A DNA stretch of 64,000 nt from DATEDA01 sp963744255 (GTDB lineage Bacteria; Pseudomonadota; Gammaproteobacteria; Burkholderiales; SG8-39). Shown one piece after another: positions 55,894 to 64,000 of the stretch; the stretch's first letter is position 1, and the number at the start of each line of letters is the position of its first letter. The notes beneath the pieces were generated by a model. The model searched no databases, was not told the DNA's origin, and saw only the letters and a list, made by a program, of their open reading frames with translations. Made by a program: the position numbers and the translations under genes. The stretch spans positions 1 to 64,000 of the forward strand of contig CAVUSZ010000015.1 in the NCBI GenBank assembly GCA_963744255.1, read 5' to 3'.

Positions 55894-56331
55894 ATGCAGC
55901 TGCGCGACCGCTACCTTTTACTCACCGGCGTGGCGCTCGTCTCGATGATCGCGCTCACCGCGGCACCGCCGGCTGCCGCGCAAGGCAAGGACGACCTGTG
56001 GGAGGTCTCGTCAAAGATGGAGATGCCCGGCATGCCGATGACGATGCCGGCGCAGGTGAATCGAGTTTGCGTCAGCAAGAACCGGAAGGACGAGGATCTC
56101 ATTCCGCGGCAGGAAAATTGCCGCGTGGTGGACAGCAAGCGCGTGGGCAATCGGCTCACGTACCGGATGGAGTGCACCGGCAACGAGCCGTCCGTCATCG
56201 TCGGCGATCTGACGTTCGGCAACAACGCCTACGATGGCCAGATGCGCATGACGATGACGAAGACGAACGACACGATGAACATGGCGTTGTCGGGCAGGCG
56301 CGTCGGCGATTGCACGGCGCCGGCCCGGTAG
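55894..56331 (+). CDS. DUF3617 exported protein
   Basis: A 145-residue precursor with signal peptide LLLTGVALVSMIALTAAPPA and a mature DUF3617 domain: LWEVSSKMEMPGMPMTMPAQ, then RVCVSKNRKDEDLIPRQENC, a Met-rich and Cys-containing core typical of the family. AGGAGA lies eight bases before ATG 55894. The family is periplasmic and of unknown role. Confidence 0.85.
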   Translation: MQLRDRYLLLTGVALVSMIALTAAPPAAAQGKDDLWEVSSKMEMPGMPMTMPAQVNRVCVSKNRKDEDLIPRQENCRVVDSKRVGNRLTYRMECTGNEPSVIVGDLTFGNNAYDGQMRMTMTKTNDTMNMALSGRRVGDCTAPAR

Positions 56332-56374
56332 CGGCCGGTGCCAGACCGGGATAGGCGCTGCGGGCGAAGGCGAG

Positions 56375-57556
56375 ATGAGCACTCAGACGGTCATCCTCGG
56401 CGGCGGCTTCGGCGGGATCGCCGCCGCGAACGCGCTTCGGCGGCTGGCGCCGAAGGAGCACGGAATCGTCGTCGTGGACCGGACGCACCGCTTTCACGTC
56501 GGCGCCGGCAAGACCTGGATCATGCTCGGCGAGCGGACGTTCGAGCAGATCTCGCAGACGCGTGCGTCGCTGCTCGACGCCGGCGTGCGGTTTCTGCAGG
56601 CGGATGTCATGGGGATCGACCTTGCGGACCGGAAGATCGCCACCGGCGTGGAGACGCTCGCCTGGGACTATCTGGTGGTCGCGCTCGGCGCCGACCTGAA
56701 CGAAGCCGGCGTTCCGGGGCTCGCCGAGGCCGCGCACACTTTCTACACGGTGGAAGGCGCGGAACGCCTGCGGCCGGTGCTGGAGCGGTTCGCGGGCGGC
56801 GACCTGGCGATCCTGATCCCGAAGGCGCCGTTCAAGTGCCCGCCCGCGCCGTACGAGGCGGCGATGATGTTGCACCACGCTTTCGAGCGTCGGGGTCTCG
56901 CGGGCAAGGCGCGCATCGCGATCTACACGATCGAAGGCGCGCCGATGGCGACCGCCGGCCCGGAGATGGGCAACCACATCAAGGCCGAGCTCGCGCAGCG
57001 TGGGATCGCGTTCCATCCGCTGAAGAAGACGATACGCGTCGACACCTCGGCGCGGCGGATCGTGTTCGAAGATGGCGCCGAGGCGAGCTTCGACCTGCTA
57101 ATCACGGTGCCGCCGCACGAAGCGCCGAAAGTCGTGCGCGACGCGGGTCTCGTCAACGCATCGGGCTGGGTGCCGGTCGATCCGCAGGCGCTCGAGGTGA
57201 AGTTGCCCGCAGCGGCGGGACGGGTGTACGCCGCGGGCGACGTTACCGCCGTGCCGCTGCCGGGGCGATACAAGCCGGACATGCCGCTCTCGCTCCCCAA
57301 GGCCGGGGTGTTCGCGCACGCGCACGGCGAGGTCATCGCGCATCAGATCGCCGCCAAGCTCGCCGGCACGGCGCCGGACGCGACGTTCGACGGCGTCGGA
57401 TATTGCTTCCTTGAAACCGGCGGCGGGCGTGCAATCAAGGCCGACGGCTCGTTCTTCGAGCTGCCCAACCCGGTGATGCGGAAGCAGCCGCCCGACGAGG
57501 CGCAGTTCCGGGACAAGCTCGACTGGGTCGCGCGGCAACTCGCGCCGCGGCGGTGA
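56375..57556 (+). CDS. FAD-dependent oxidoreductase, sulfide:quinone-reductase-like
   Basis: A 393-residue flavoprotein. The FAD Rossmann motif VILGGGFGGIAAANALRRL opens it. Middle motifs include YLVVALGADLNEAGVPGL and KAPFKCPPAPYEAAMMLHHA, the latter with a Cys in the place seen in SQR-type proteins. The second FAD contact is GRVYAAGDVTAVPLPGRYKP. It is likely a membrane-associated SQR or flavocytochrome-like dehydrogenase that reduces quinone; the second redox Cys pattern is incomplete, so sulfide as donor is not certain. Confidence 0.87.
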   Translation: MSTQTVILGGGFGGIAAANALRRLAPKEHGIVVVDRTHRFHVGAGKTWIMLGERTFEQISQTRASLLDAGVRFLQADVMGIDLADRKIATGVETLAWDYLVVALGADLNEAGVPGLAEAAHTFYTVEGAERLRPVLERFAGGDLAILIPKAPFKCPPAPYEAAMMLHHAFERRGLAGKARIAIYTIEGAPMATAGPEMGNHIKAELAQRGIAFHPLKKTIRVDTSARRIVFEDGAEASFDLLITVPPHEAPKVVRDAGLVNASGWVPVDPQALEVKLPAAAGRVYAAGDVTAVPLPGRYKPDMPLSLPKAGVFAHAHGEVIAHQIAAKLAGTAPDATFDGVGYCFLETGGGRAIKADGSFFELPNPVMRKQPPDEAQFRDKLDWVARQLAPRR

Positions 57557-57596
57557 CCGGCCGGCGCCGGTTACGGGCGCACGCGCGCCGGGGACC

Positions 57597-57941
57597 TCAG
57601 CAGCGCCCGACCGGCACCCCGTTCACGAACGAGCACTGCCCGTCGCTCATGTAGTCGCCGAACGGCCCACGGCGATTCATGGCCTGCCCGCCGCCGCCGG
57701 ACGGCGCGCGGTAGCAGTTGTCGGAGATGTGCCCCTGCGGCCGCGGGTTGTTCGCGTAGCCCCAGATGCCGCTGCCGACGTCGAGCCAGTAACGGCCGTC
57801 GGGAATCGGCCCGCAGCGCAGCCGCTCGAGGTAGGCGATCTCGGCCGGCGCCATGCGCTTGCCGTTCACCCAGATGTAGCGATCCGCGAACGCCGCCGGG
57901 CTGACCGCGAGCAGCGACACAATCAAAGCGAGAGTTCTCAT
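57597..57941 (-). CDS. Exported protein of unknown function
   Basis: A 114-residue precursor: signal peptide MRTLALIVSLLAVSPAAFAD, then YIWVNGKRMAPAEIAYLERL, RCGPIPDGRYWLDVGSGIWG and a C-terminal Cys (VPVGRC). GGAGG lies seven bases before ATG 57941. The GRYWLDxxSGxWGY element recurs in small secreted proteins with no known role. Confidence 0.75.
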   Translation of the reverse strand: MRTLALIVSLLAVSPAAFADRYIWVNGKRMAPAEIAYLERLRCGPIPDGRYWLDVGSGIWGYANNPRPQGHISDNCYRAPSGGGGQAMNRRGPFGDYMSDGQCSFVNGVPVGRC

Positions 57942-58087
57942 CGGCGATCCTCCAGCCACTGGCCAGTGCGCACGGGCAGACCTTCCTACCGTCAGCCTAG
58001 CGCCGGTGGGCGCGCGGGGGCGGGCAATAATGCCAAGGCCCTTGGCAAGATTGCCGTTGACCCGCCGTTGAGGCTACGGTGGACCGG

Positions 58088-59147
58088 TCACTGCCGCTTC
58101 AGTTGCGCGACGATCGCCGCCGTCATCGCAGTCGGTGCCCGCGCTGCCGCCGAGGTCGCGCGTCACCGCCTTGCCTTCCGCGAGCACCGCCGCCAGCGCC
58201 CGATCGATGCGGTCGGCCGCCGCGCTTTCGCCGAGGTAGCGCAGCATCATCACCGCCGACAGGATCATCGACATCGGGTTGGCGATGCCGCGCCCGGCGA
58301 TGTCGGGCGCGCTGCCGTGCACCGCCTCGAACATCGCGTGGCGCTCGCCGATGTTGGCGCCCGGCGCGATGCCGAGCCCGCCCACCAGCCCGGCCGTGAG
58401 GTCGGAGACGATGTCGCCGTACAGGTTGGGCAGCAGCAGGCAGTCGAACGTCTCCGGCTTCACTACCAGCTCCATGCACAGCGCGTCGATGACCCGGCTG
58501 TCGACCGCGAGCGCCGGGTGTGCCGCGAGCGTCTCTTCGCACACCTTGAGGAACATGCCGTCGGTCAGCTTGAGGACGTTCGACTTGTGGCCGATGGTGA
58601 CGCGCTTCCGGCCGGTGCGCTGCATGTAGTCGGCCGCGAAGCGCGCGATGCGCCGGCACCCGGCGCGCGTGATGCGCTTCGTGGCCTCCGCAGTGTCCGG
58701 GTCGGCCATGCGCTCGAGCCCGAGGTAGAGGTCCTCGCTGTTCTCGCGGAACAGCACGATGTCGACGCCCTGGTAGCGGCCGCCGGCATTGGGATAGTTC
58801 TTGACCGGTCGCACGTTGGCGAACAGCCCGAGCTCGCGCCGGAGCGCGATCGTTACGCCGGGGTAAGTGCGGGTCTCCGGGGTGCCGTCGGGTCCGCGCA
58901 CGTCGCGCCAGACGCGGTAGGGCTCGCCGAACGGCGTTTGCGTCGGCCCCTTCAGCGCCACCCGGTTGCGCTCGAGCGACGCGAACACGGTTTCCGGCAG
59001 CGGATTACCGGTCTCCTCGCCCACTTTCATGCCGGCCGGCGCCTCTTCCCAGGCGACGGCGGCGCCGCTCGCGTCGACGACGGCGCACGCGGCGGCGGTG
59101 ACCTCGGGGCCGATACCGTCGCCGGGAATCAAAGTGATGGTTCGCAT
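58088..59147 (-). CDS. Isocitrate/isopropylmalate dehydrogenase family enzyme, probable NAD-IDH (late frameshift)
   Basis: About 352 residues of a beta-decarboxylating dehydrogenase. It has ITLIPGDGIGPEVTAAACAV, the substrate loop IVLFRENSEDLYLGLE, GHKSNVLKLTDGMF and NLYGDIVSDLTAGLVGGLGI. The RENSEDLY loop favours isocitrate or a homologue over isopropylmalate. Near the C-terminus one inserted T (around 58125) breaks the frame; without it the protein ends AMTAAIVAQLKRQ at TGA 58088, the usual family ending. As read, it runs on to 58074. Confidence 0.88.
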
Positions 59148-59345
59148 CGACTCACTGTCGCGGGAGCCCGTTCGTTATTCGCCCGATGTTGCACTGCATC
59201 GCGCATCGCGGGCGCCGCCGCCCACTTCGCCCCACGCGGGCGGCGCGTGAGCGGCGGAAAAGACGCGCCGCGTCGGTGGTAGAGTCACGCGGCCGAGGAA
59301 CCTCGCATTTCCGTTCGACTTCCATTCCGCGACAGGGAGGGTGCC

Positions 59346-60482
59346 ATGAGACGGTTCGACCTTGCATTCGTTTTCGCGACGCTCGCGCTCGCATCGGGCG
59401 TCGCCGCCGCCGACGTCAAGTTCGCCTACGTCGGCGAGATCTCCGGCTCGATTGCGGTCTCCGGCGGCAACTTCCGCGACGGCGTCATCCTCGCCGTCGA
59501 GGAGATCAACGCGCGGGGCGGCATCCTCAAGAACAAGATCGTGCTCACGCTCTACGACACCCAGACCAACCCCGGGGTCGCGCGCTCGCAGATGCAGAAG
59601 GCGATCGACGGCGACCCGTACGCGATCTTCGGTCCGATCTTCTCCGGCAACGTCAAGGTCACCATGCAGCTGGTGCAGCAGGCGGAGATCCCCGATTTCA
59701 TCGGCGGCGAGGCGGCGGAGCTGACCACGCTCGGCAGCACGTACATGTTCCGGACGTCGTTCGGCCAGCAGATCGGCATGCCGAAGATCGCCAACTACAT
59801 CCGCGACGAGCTCAAGGCGAAGACGATCGCGCTGATCTGGGTGAACAACGACTTCGGCAAGGGCGGCCGCGACCGGCTGATGAAGGAGCTCGCCGCGCGC
59901 AACATCAAGCTCGTCGCCGACGTGTCCACCGAGTCCGGGCAGGTCGACTTCGCGGCCGACGTGGTCAAGCTCAAGGCGGCGAACGCCGACGCGGTCTTCG
60001 TGTACAGCAACGAGGAGGAGTGCGCACGGATCATGCGCGAGGCGCGCAAGCAGGGGTTGAAGGGGCCGTTCGTCGGCGACACGACGCTGCTCAGCCAGAA
60101 GACGATCGAGCTCGCGGCGGAAGCGGCGAACGGCGTCGTCGGCCACGTCGGGCTGACCGCCGACGCGCCGATCGCCGCGGTCACCGAGTTCGCGGCGCGG
60201 TTCCAGAAACGGTTCAACTACAAGCCCGACCACAACGGCATCAAGGGCTACACCGGGGTGTACGCGGTGAAGTTCGTCACCGAGAAGAAGATCGGCAAGC
60301 TCGACCGCAAGGCGCTCGCGAAGGCGATGCACGGCCTGACGATCACGCCGCAGGAGGAGCCCGGGATCCTGATGGAGACCTCCTGGGACAACGTCGGCGA
60401 GATCGACCGCATCAGCTTCCTCGCCGAAGTGGTGAACGGCAAGCAGAACATCAGCAAGGTCCTGCCCAAGCTCGGCAAGTAG
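59346..60482 (+). CDS. Liv-type ABC substrate-binding protein
   Basis: A 378-residue periplasmic receptor: signal peptide DLAFVFATLALASGVAAAD, then FAYVGEISGSIAVSGGNFRD and INARGGILKNKIVLTLYDTQ, FGPIFSGNVKVTMQLVQQAE and IALIWVNNDFGKGGRDRLMK. GGGAGGG precedes ATG 59346. It heads the second complete Liv-type operon and is separated from its permeases by a terminator-like hairpin. The ligand is unknown. Confidence 0.93.
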   Translation: MRRFDLAFVFATLALASGVAAADVKFAYVGEISGSIAVSGGNFRDGVILAVEEINARGGILKNKIVLTLYDTQTNPGVARSQMQKAIDGDPYAIFGPIFSGNVKVTMQLVQQAEIPDFIGGEAAELTTLGSTYMFRTSFGQQIGMPKIANYIRDELKAKTIALIWVNNDFGKGGRDRLMKELAARNIKLVADVSTESGQVDFAADVVKLKAANADAVFVYSNEEECARIMREARKQGLKGPFVGDTTLLSQKTIELAAEAANGVVGHVGLTADAPIAAVTEFAARFQKRFNYKPDHNGIKGYTGVYAVKFVTEKKIGKLDRKALAKAMHGLTITPQEEPGILMETSWDNVGEIDRISFLAEVVNGKQNISKVLPKLGK

Positions 60483-60509
60483 CGGGCCGTTCGCAACCCG
60501 CAAGTCCCG

Positions 60510-60542
60510 GGCGGCCGGCGCATTCGCGCCGGCCGCCGTTTT
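60510..60542 (+). terminator. Attenuator-like terminator between binding protein and permeases
   Basis: GGCGGCCGGCGC (60510-60521) and GCGCCGGCCGCC (60526-60537) form a perfect 12-base-pair stem with a four-base ATTC loop, followed by GTTTT. It sits between the binding-protein stop and the livH start. Partial read-through would give more receptor than permease, as is common for such operons. Confidence 0.82.
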
Positions 60543-60557
60543 GGGCGACGCCGCACT

Positions 60558-61436
60558 GTGGCCGACATCCTCCAACTGCTCGTCGCCGGTCTCGCGACCG
60601 GCGGCATCTACGCGCTCGTCGCGGTCGGCTTCACGCTGCTCTGGCAGACGTCGCAGACGATCAACTTCGCCCAGGGCGAGTTCGTCATGCTGCCGGCGTT
60701 CTTCGTGCTGATCGGCATGGGCTACTTCGGCCTTCCGTTCTGGCCCGCGGTGGCGGTCGGCGGCGTCGTGTCGGTGATCGTCCTGGGACTGCTCTTCAAG
60801 AAGTGGATGGTCGACCCGATGATCCGCCATGGCGTGCTGCCGCTCGTGATCGCGACGATCGGGCTCGCCATCCTGATGAAGGAGGCGGTGCGCGAGTTCT
60901 ACGGCGCGGACGCGTGGCCGTTCCCGGCGCTCGCCGCGACGACCGACGTCAGCGTCTTCGGCGCCGTCTTCTCGATCCAGAGCCTGATCATCCTGGCGAT
61001 CAGCCTTGCGGTCGTCGCCGCCCTGCAGCTCTTCCTCCACGGCACGCGCACCGGACGGTGCATGCAGGCCACCGCGCAGAATCCGACCGTCGCCCGGCTC
61101 CTCGGCATCCGGGTCGATCGCATGATCCTCTACACGTTCCTGATCAACGGCGCGCTCGTCTGGGTCGCGTCGCTGCTGATCACGCCGATCTACCTCGCCA
61201 AGTTCACGAACGGCGAGTGGCTCGGCCTGTACGCCTTCATCGCGGCGATCATCGGCGGCTTCAACCAGGTGCGCGGGGCGATCGTGGGCGGCCTGCTGCT
61301 CGGCGTCGTCGACAACTTCGCCGCCGCGTACATCTCGTCGCAGTACCGGACGGCGATCCCGCTGCTCATCCTGATCGTGGTCATCCTGTTCCGGCCGCAG
61401 GGCCTGCTCGGCCGCATCGAGGAGCGCACCGTTTGA
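60558..61436 (+). CDS. livH: Branched-chain-amino-acid-type ABC permease LivH
   Basis: A 292-residue permease starting at GTG 60558, ADILQLLVAGLATGGIYALV, with VGFTLLWQTSQTINFAQGEF, the LivH signature. The cytoplasmic coupling loop TAQNPTVARLLGIRVDRMIL and the ending ILFRPQGLLGRIEERTV are typical. No strong ribosome site is seen. The start lies 16 bases after the terminator T run. Confidence 0.93.
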   Translation: MADILQLLVAGLATGGIYALVAVGFTLLWQTSQTINFAQGEFVMLPAFFVLIGMGYFGLPFWPAVAVGGVVSVIVLGLLFKKWMVDPMIRHGVLPLVIATIGLAILMKEAVREFYGADAWPFPALAATTDVSVFGAVFSIQSLIILAISLAVVAALQLFLHGTRTGRCMQATAQNPTVARLLGIRVDRMILYTFLINGALVWVASLLITPIYLAKFTNGEWLGLYAFIAAIIGGFNQVRGAIVGGLLLGVVDNFAAAYISSQYRTAIPLLILIVVILFRPQGLLGRIEERTV

Positions 61437-62432
61437 GGAACCGCAAGCTCGCCGCCGGCATCGTGCTCGCGTCCGCCGCGGCGTTCCTCCTCGTGGCGCC
61501 GTTCGGGCTCAAGCCCTACGGCATCTTCATCCTCAGCATGTGGGCGGTGATGACCATCGCCGCCATCGGCCTCAACCTGACGCTCGGCTACGCCGGGCAG
61601 ATTTCGCTCGCGCAGGCGGCGTTCGTCGGCATCGGCGCCTACATCACCGCCTGGCTGACGACGAAGGGCTGGCCGTTCTGGCCGACGTACATCTTCGGCG
61701 GGGTCTCGTGCTTCGCGGTCGGCTGGGTGCTCGGCTATCCGGCGCTGCGCGTGCAGCACCACTACCTCGCCTTCGTGACGCTCGCGTTCAACACGCTCGT
61801 CTACCTGATCTTCCGCAACGAGGAGTGGCTCACCGGCGGCATCTACGGCATCAGCAACGTGCCGCGCCCGAGCGTGCTCGGGCTGTCGACGAACTCGCCG
61901 ATTGCGTTCTACTTCTTCTGTCTCGCGCATCTCGCGCGCGGTGTCGGCGGCGACCTGGTGGCTCATCCGCTCTCCCTGGGGCCGCGCCTTCGTCGCGCTG
62001 CGCGAGAACCCGATCCGCGCGCTCTCGCTCGGCGTCGACACGCGCCGCTACACGCTGGTCGCGTTCGCGCTCGGCGCGGGCCTCGGCGGCATCTCCGGCG
62101 CGCTCTACGCGCCGCTCGTGCAGTTCATCGATCCCACGCCGTTCGCGCTCGGCCTGTCGCTCAACCTGCTGCTGATGGTGGTCCTCGGCGGCTCCGGCTA
62201 CTTCTTCGGGCCGTTCCTCGGCGCGATCGTGGCGGTGCTGCTGCCGGAGTGGCTGCGCTTCACGCAGGGGTTCTACCTGATGGGCTATGCGCTGCTGGTG
62301 ATGATCCTGATGGCGTTCTCGCCGTCGGGCCTGCTCGGCCTCGCCGACCGGCTCACCCGGCCGGCGCGGCGGCGGGCGGCGGGCGCCGCGGCCGCTCCGC
62401 CCGAGGCGCCCGGAACCGAGGCCGCGCGATGA
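61433..62432 (+). CDS. livM: Branched-chain-amino-acid-type ABC permease LivM (one frameshift)
   Basis: About 332 residues read through one inserted base near 61925. TTG 61433, in a TTGA overlap with the livH stop, starts RNRKLAAGIVLASAAAFLLV. Before the shift come LNLTLGYAGQISLAQAAFVG and HYLAFVTLAFNTLVYLIFRN. After it come WWLIRSPWGRAFVALRENPI and VVLGGSGYFFGPFLGAIVAV. It ends in an Ala/Pro-rich tail. The shift is an extra base in intact coding sequence. Confidence 0.9.
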
Positions 62433-63175
62433 GCACCATTCTCCAGGTGCGCGACCTCAGGAAGAGCTTCGGCGGAATCGTCGCGGTCGACGGCGTCTCC
62501 TTCTCGGTCGACGAGGGCGAGATCCTCGGCATCATCGGTCCGAACGGCAGCGGGAAGTCGACCCTGTTCAACTGCATCCTCGGGCAGCTCGCACCGAGCG
62601 GCGGCGACGTGCAGCTCGACGGGCGGCCGGTGACCGGGATGCGCCCGTGCGACCTCAACCGCCTCGGCGTGAGCCGCACCTTCCAGCTGCTGCAGATCTT
62701 TCCGCAGCTCACCGTGCGCGAGAACCTGATCCTCGCCGGCCAGGAGCACAAGGGGACGATGCTCGGGCGCCTCGTCGGCCCGCGCGACGCCGGGCTCGCC
62801 GCGGCGGCGGACCGCATGATCGGCTTCTTCCGGCTCGAGCACCTCGCCGACGAGCACGCGGGCGACCTGAGCTACGGCCAGCAGAAGCTGCTCGACGTCG
62901 CGATGGCGTTCATGGCCGGGCCGCGCCTCGCGCTGCTCGACGAGCCGGCCGGCGGCGTCAACCTGACCATGCTCGCGAGCCTGCGCGAGCGGCTGAAGGC
63001 GATCAACGCCGAGAGCCGCTCGACCTTCGTCGTCATCGAGCACAACATGGAGTTCGTGATGGCGCTCTGCACGCGGATCCTGGTGCTCGCCGAAGGGCGG
63101 GTCATCGCCGAGGGCGATCCGGCGGCGGTGCGCAGCGACCCGAAGGTGATCGAGGCCTATCTTGGACACTCCTGA
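62429..63175 (+). CDS. livG: Branched-chain-amino-acid-type ABC ATPase LivG
   Basis: A 248-residue ATPase in ATGA overlap with livM. Walker A is GPNGSGKST, the Q-loop region SRTFQLLQIFPQLTVRENLI, the signature LSYGQQKLLDVAMAF, Walker B LALLDEPAGGVN and the switch His in VIEHNMEFVMAL. It overlaps the downstream livF by 14 bases. Confidence 0.95.
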   Translation: MSTILQVRDLRKSFGGIVAVDGVSFSVDEGEILGIIGPNGSGKSTLFNCILGQLAPSGGDVQLDGRPVTGMRPCDLNRLGVSRTFQLLQIFPQLTVRENLILAGQEHKGTMLGRLVGPRDAGLAAAADRMIGFFRLEHLADEHAGDLSYGQQKLLDVAMAFMAGPRLALLDEPAGGVNLTMLASLRERLKAINAESRSTFVVIEHNMEFVMALCTRILVLAEGRVIAEGDPAAVRSDPKVIEAYLGHS

Positions 63176-63902
63176 CATCCTGCGCTTCGAGGACGTCGTC
63201 GCCGGCTACGGCAAGGAGACGATCCTGCGCGGGCTGTCGTTCGACGTGCGCCGCGGCGCGATCACGACCATGATCGGCCCGAACGGCGCCGGCAAGTCGA
63301 CCGCCTTCAAGGCGGCGTTCGGCATGCTGCCGGTGCGCGCCGGGCGGATCCTGTTCGACGGTAGGGAGATCACCAACCGCGAGCCGCGCGACCTGATCGC
63401 CGACGGCATCTGCTACGTGCCGCAGGGGCGCAACATCTTTCCCGAGCTGTCGGTGCTGCACAACCTCGAGCTCGGCGGCGTGGCGGCGCCGAAGGGCTTC
63501 GACCTCGCGCCGCGCATCGAGTCGGTCATGGCGCGCTTCCCGGTGCTGCGGCGGAAGGCGCGCCACCAGGCCTCGACGCTGTCCGGCGGCGAGCAGAAGA
63601 TGCTCGAGATCGCGCGCGGGCTGATGCTCGAGCCGAAGCTGATGCTGATCGACGAGCCGTCGATCGGGCTGTCGCCGATCCTGGTGGAGGAGCTGTTCGA
63701 CCTGCTGCGCGGCCTGCGCGGGCGCGGCATCACCCTGCTGATGATCGAGCAGAACGCCAAGCGCGCGCTCGAGAACTCCGATCACGGGATCGTGCTCGAG
63801 CTCGGCCGCGCGCGCCTGCAGGACAGCGCGGCGAAGATCCTCGCCGATCCGCGCATCGGGCAGCTTTTCCTCGGCGGCGCGCTCGAGCCGGCGCGGGCGT
63901 AG
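63162..63902 (+). CDS. livF: Branched-chain-amino-acid-type ABC ATPase LivF
   Basis: A 246-residue ATPase. TTG 63162, inside the end of livG, opens DTPDILRFEDVVAGYGKETI; no in-frame ATG precedes the first strand, so the TTG is preferred. Walker A is GPNGAGKST, then CYVPQGRNIFPELSVLHNLE, the signature LSGGEQKMLEIARGL, Walker B LMLIDEPSIGLSP and MIEQNAKRAL. It completes the second Liv-type operon. Confidence 0.94.
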   Translation: MDTPDILRFEDVVAGYGKETILRGLSFDVRRGAITTMIGPNGAGKSTAFKAAFGMLPVRAGRILFDGREITNREPRDLIADGICYVPQGRNIFPELSVLHNLELGGVAAPKGFDLAPRIESVMARFPVLRRKARHQASTLSGGEQKMLEIARGLMLEPKLMLIDEPSIGLSPILVEELFDLLRGLRGRGITLLMIEQNAKRALENSDHGIVLELGRARLQDSAAKILADPRIGQLFLGGALEPARA

Positions 63903-63939
63903 CGGGTGCTAGATTCCACCGACAAACGGAGGACGTGAC

Positions 63940-64000
63940 ATGGACAGCCGGTCGCATCGCGCAACATCAAGTTCGTCAGCCATTCGGACCTCGGCGGCCG
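63940..64000 (+). CDS. Start of a probable LVIVD-repeat protein (partial, frame uncertain)
   Basis: ATG 63940 has GGAGG eight bases upstream. Shortly after it the sequence reads NIKFVSHSDLGGR in a neighbouring frame, which I recall as the opening of LVIVD beta-propeller-repeat proteins, so one more reading shift probably lies at about 63950. The gene runs off the window. It follows the transport operon on the same strand. Confidence 0.45.
   Translation, partial: MDSRSHRATSSSSAIRTSAA

Noticed and set aside
59186..63175. A 1329-codon open frame running through the second Liv-type operon on the plus strand
   Set aside because: Most of it is out-of-frame Arg-rich text. Only the livM start and the livG part are real, and they belong to separate genes with their own starts.

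Overview
The window reads as a high-GC betaproteobacterial chromosome segment, most likely Burkholderiales or a near relative. Pointers are a PEP-CTERM sorting tail, DUF3563 and DUF2917 small proteins, a DUF3617 exported protein, a DUF3141 PHA-synthase-like protein, several Liv-type ABC systems and an acyl-CoA synthetase. I see no rRNA, tRNA, transposase, integrase or CRISPR array.

Region 1 (1-25 kb) is a patchwork of small accessory genes: an ECF sigma factor with a SnoaL tail beside an ABM monooxygenase and a broken MFS pump; an SDR; a VOC protein; two tandem exported paralogues of unknown function; a cupin; TetR and LysR regulators; a type B ribosomal protein L31; a MATE pump; a DUF3141-SSADH pair; an MBL hydrolase behind a broken TetR; and a 5'-truncated phytase-like PEP-CTERM protein. 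Gene stubs cut off mid-domain are frequent here (RND tail, LysR tail, SDR tail, acetolactate synthase head).

Region 2 (25-39 kb) holds two copies of one signalling module. Each has a dCache-PAS-HisKA-HATPase-REC hybrid kinase and a stand-alone receiver on the minus strand, with an OmpR-type regulator divergent on the plus strand. An RND pump and its adaptor lie between the copies. A palindrome GTTACA-N2-TGTAAC sits in both divergent promoters, and degenerate versions precede DUF2917, DUF3563 and small-protein genes, suggesting a shared regulatory site.

Region 3 (39-46.5 kb) is a clean operon-like run after a Crp/Fnr regulator: LivH, LivM, LivG, LivF, an acyl-CoA synthetase and a substrate-binding protein, ending in a terminator and a truncated acyl-CoA dehydrogenase. 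It probably imports an organic acid and activates it as a CoA thioester.

Region 4 (46.5-59 kb) carries a fatty acid desaturase, two AraC regulators, a Liv-type binding protein, a thioesterase operon with a 24-residue signal-peptide-only ORF, a GST/isomerase pair with a LysR regulator, an SQR-like flavoprotein and an isocitrate-dehydrogenase-family enzyme. A 42-base operator-like repeat occurs upstream of both an AraC gene and the binding-protein gene.

Region 5 (59-64 kb) is a second complete Liv-type ABC operon with an attenuator-like terminator between the binding protein and the permeases. The window ends inside what looks like an LVIVD-repeat protein.

Many otherwise well conserved genes carry frameshifts, most of them single-base insertions and the densest cluster in the RND gene (16 shifts). 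This looks more like sequence error than decay, so broken-gene calls should be read with that in mind.
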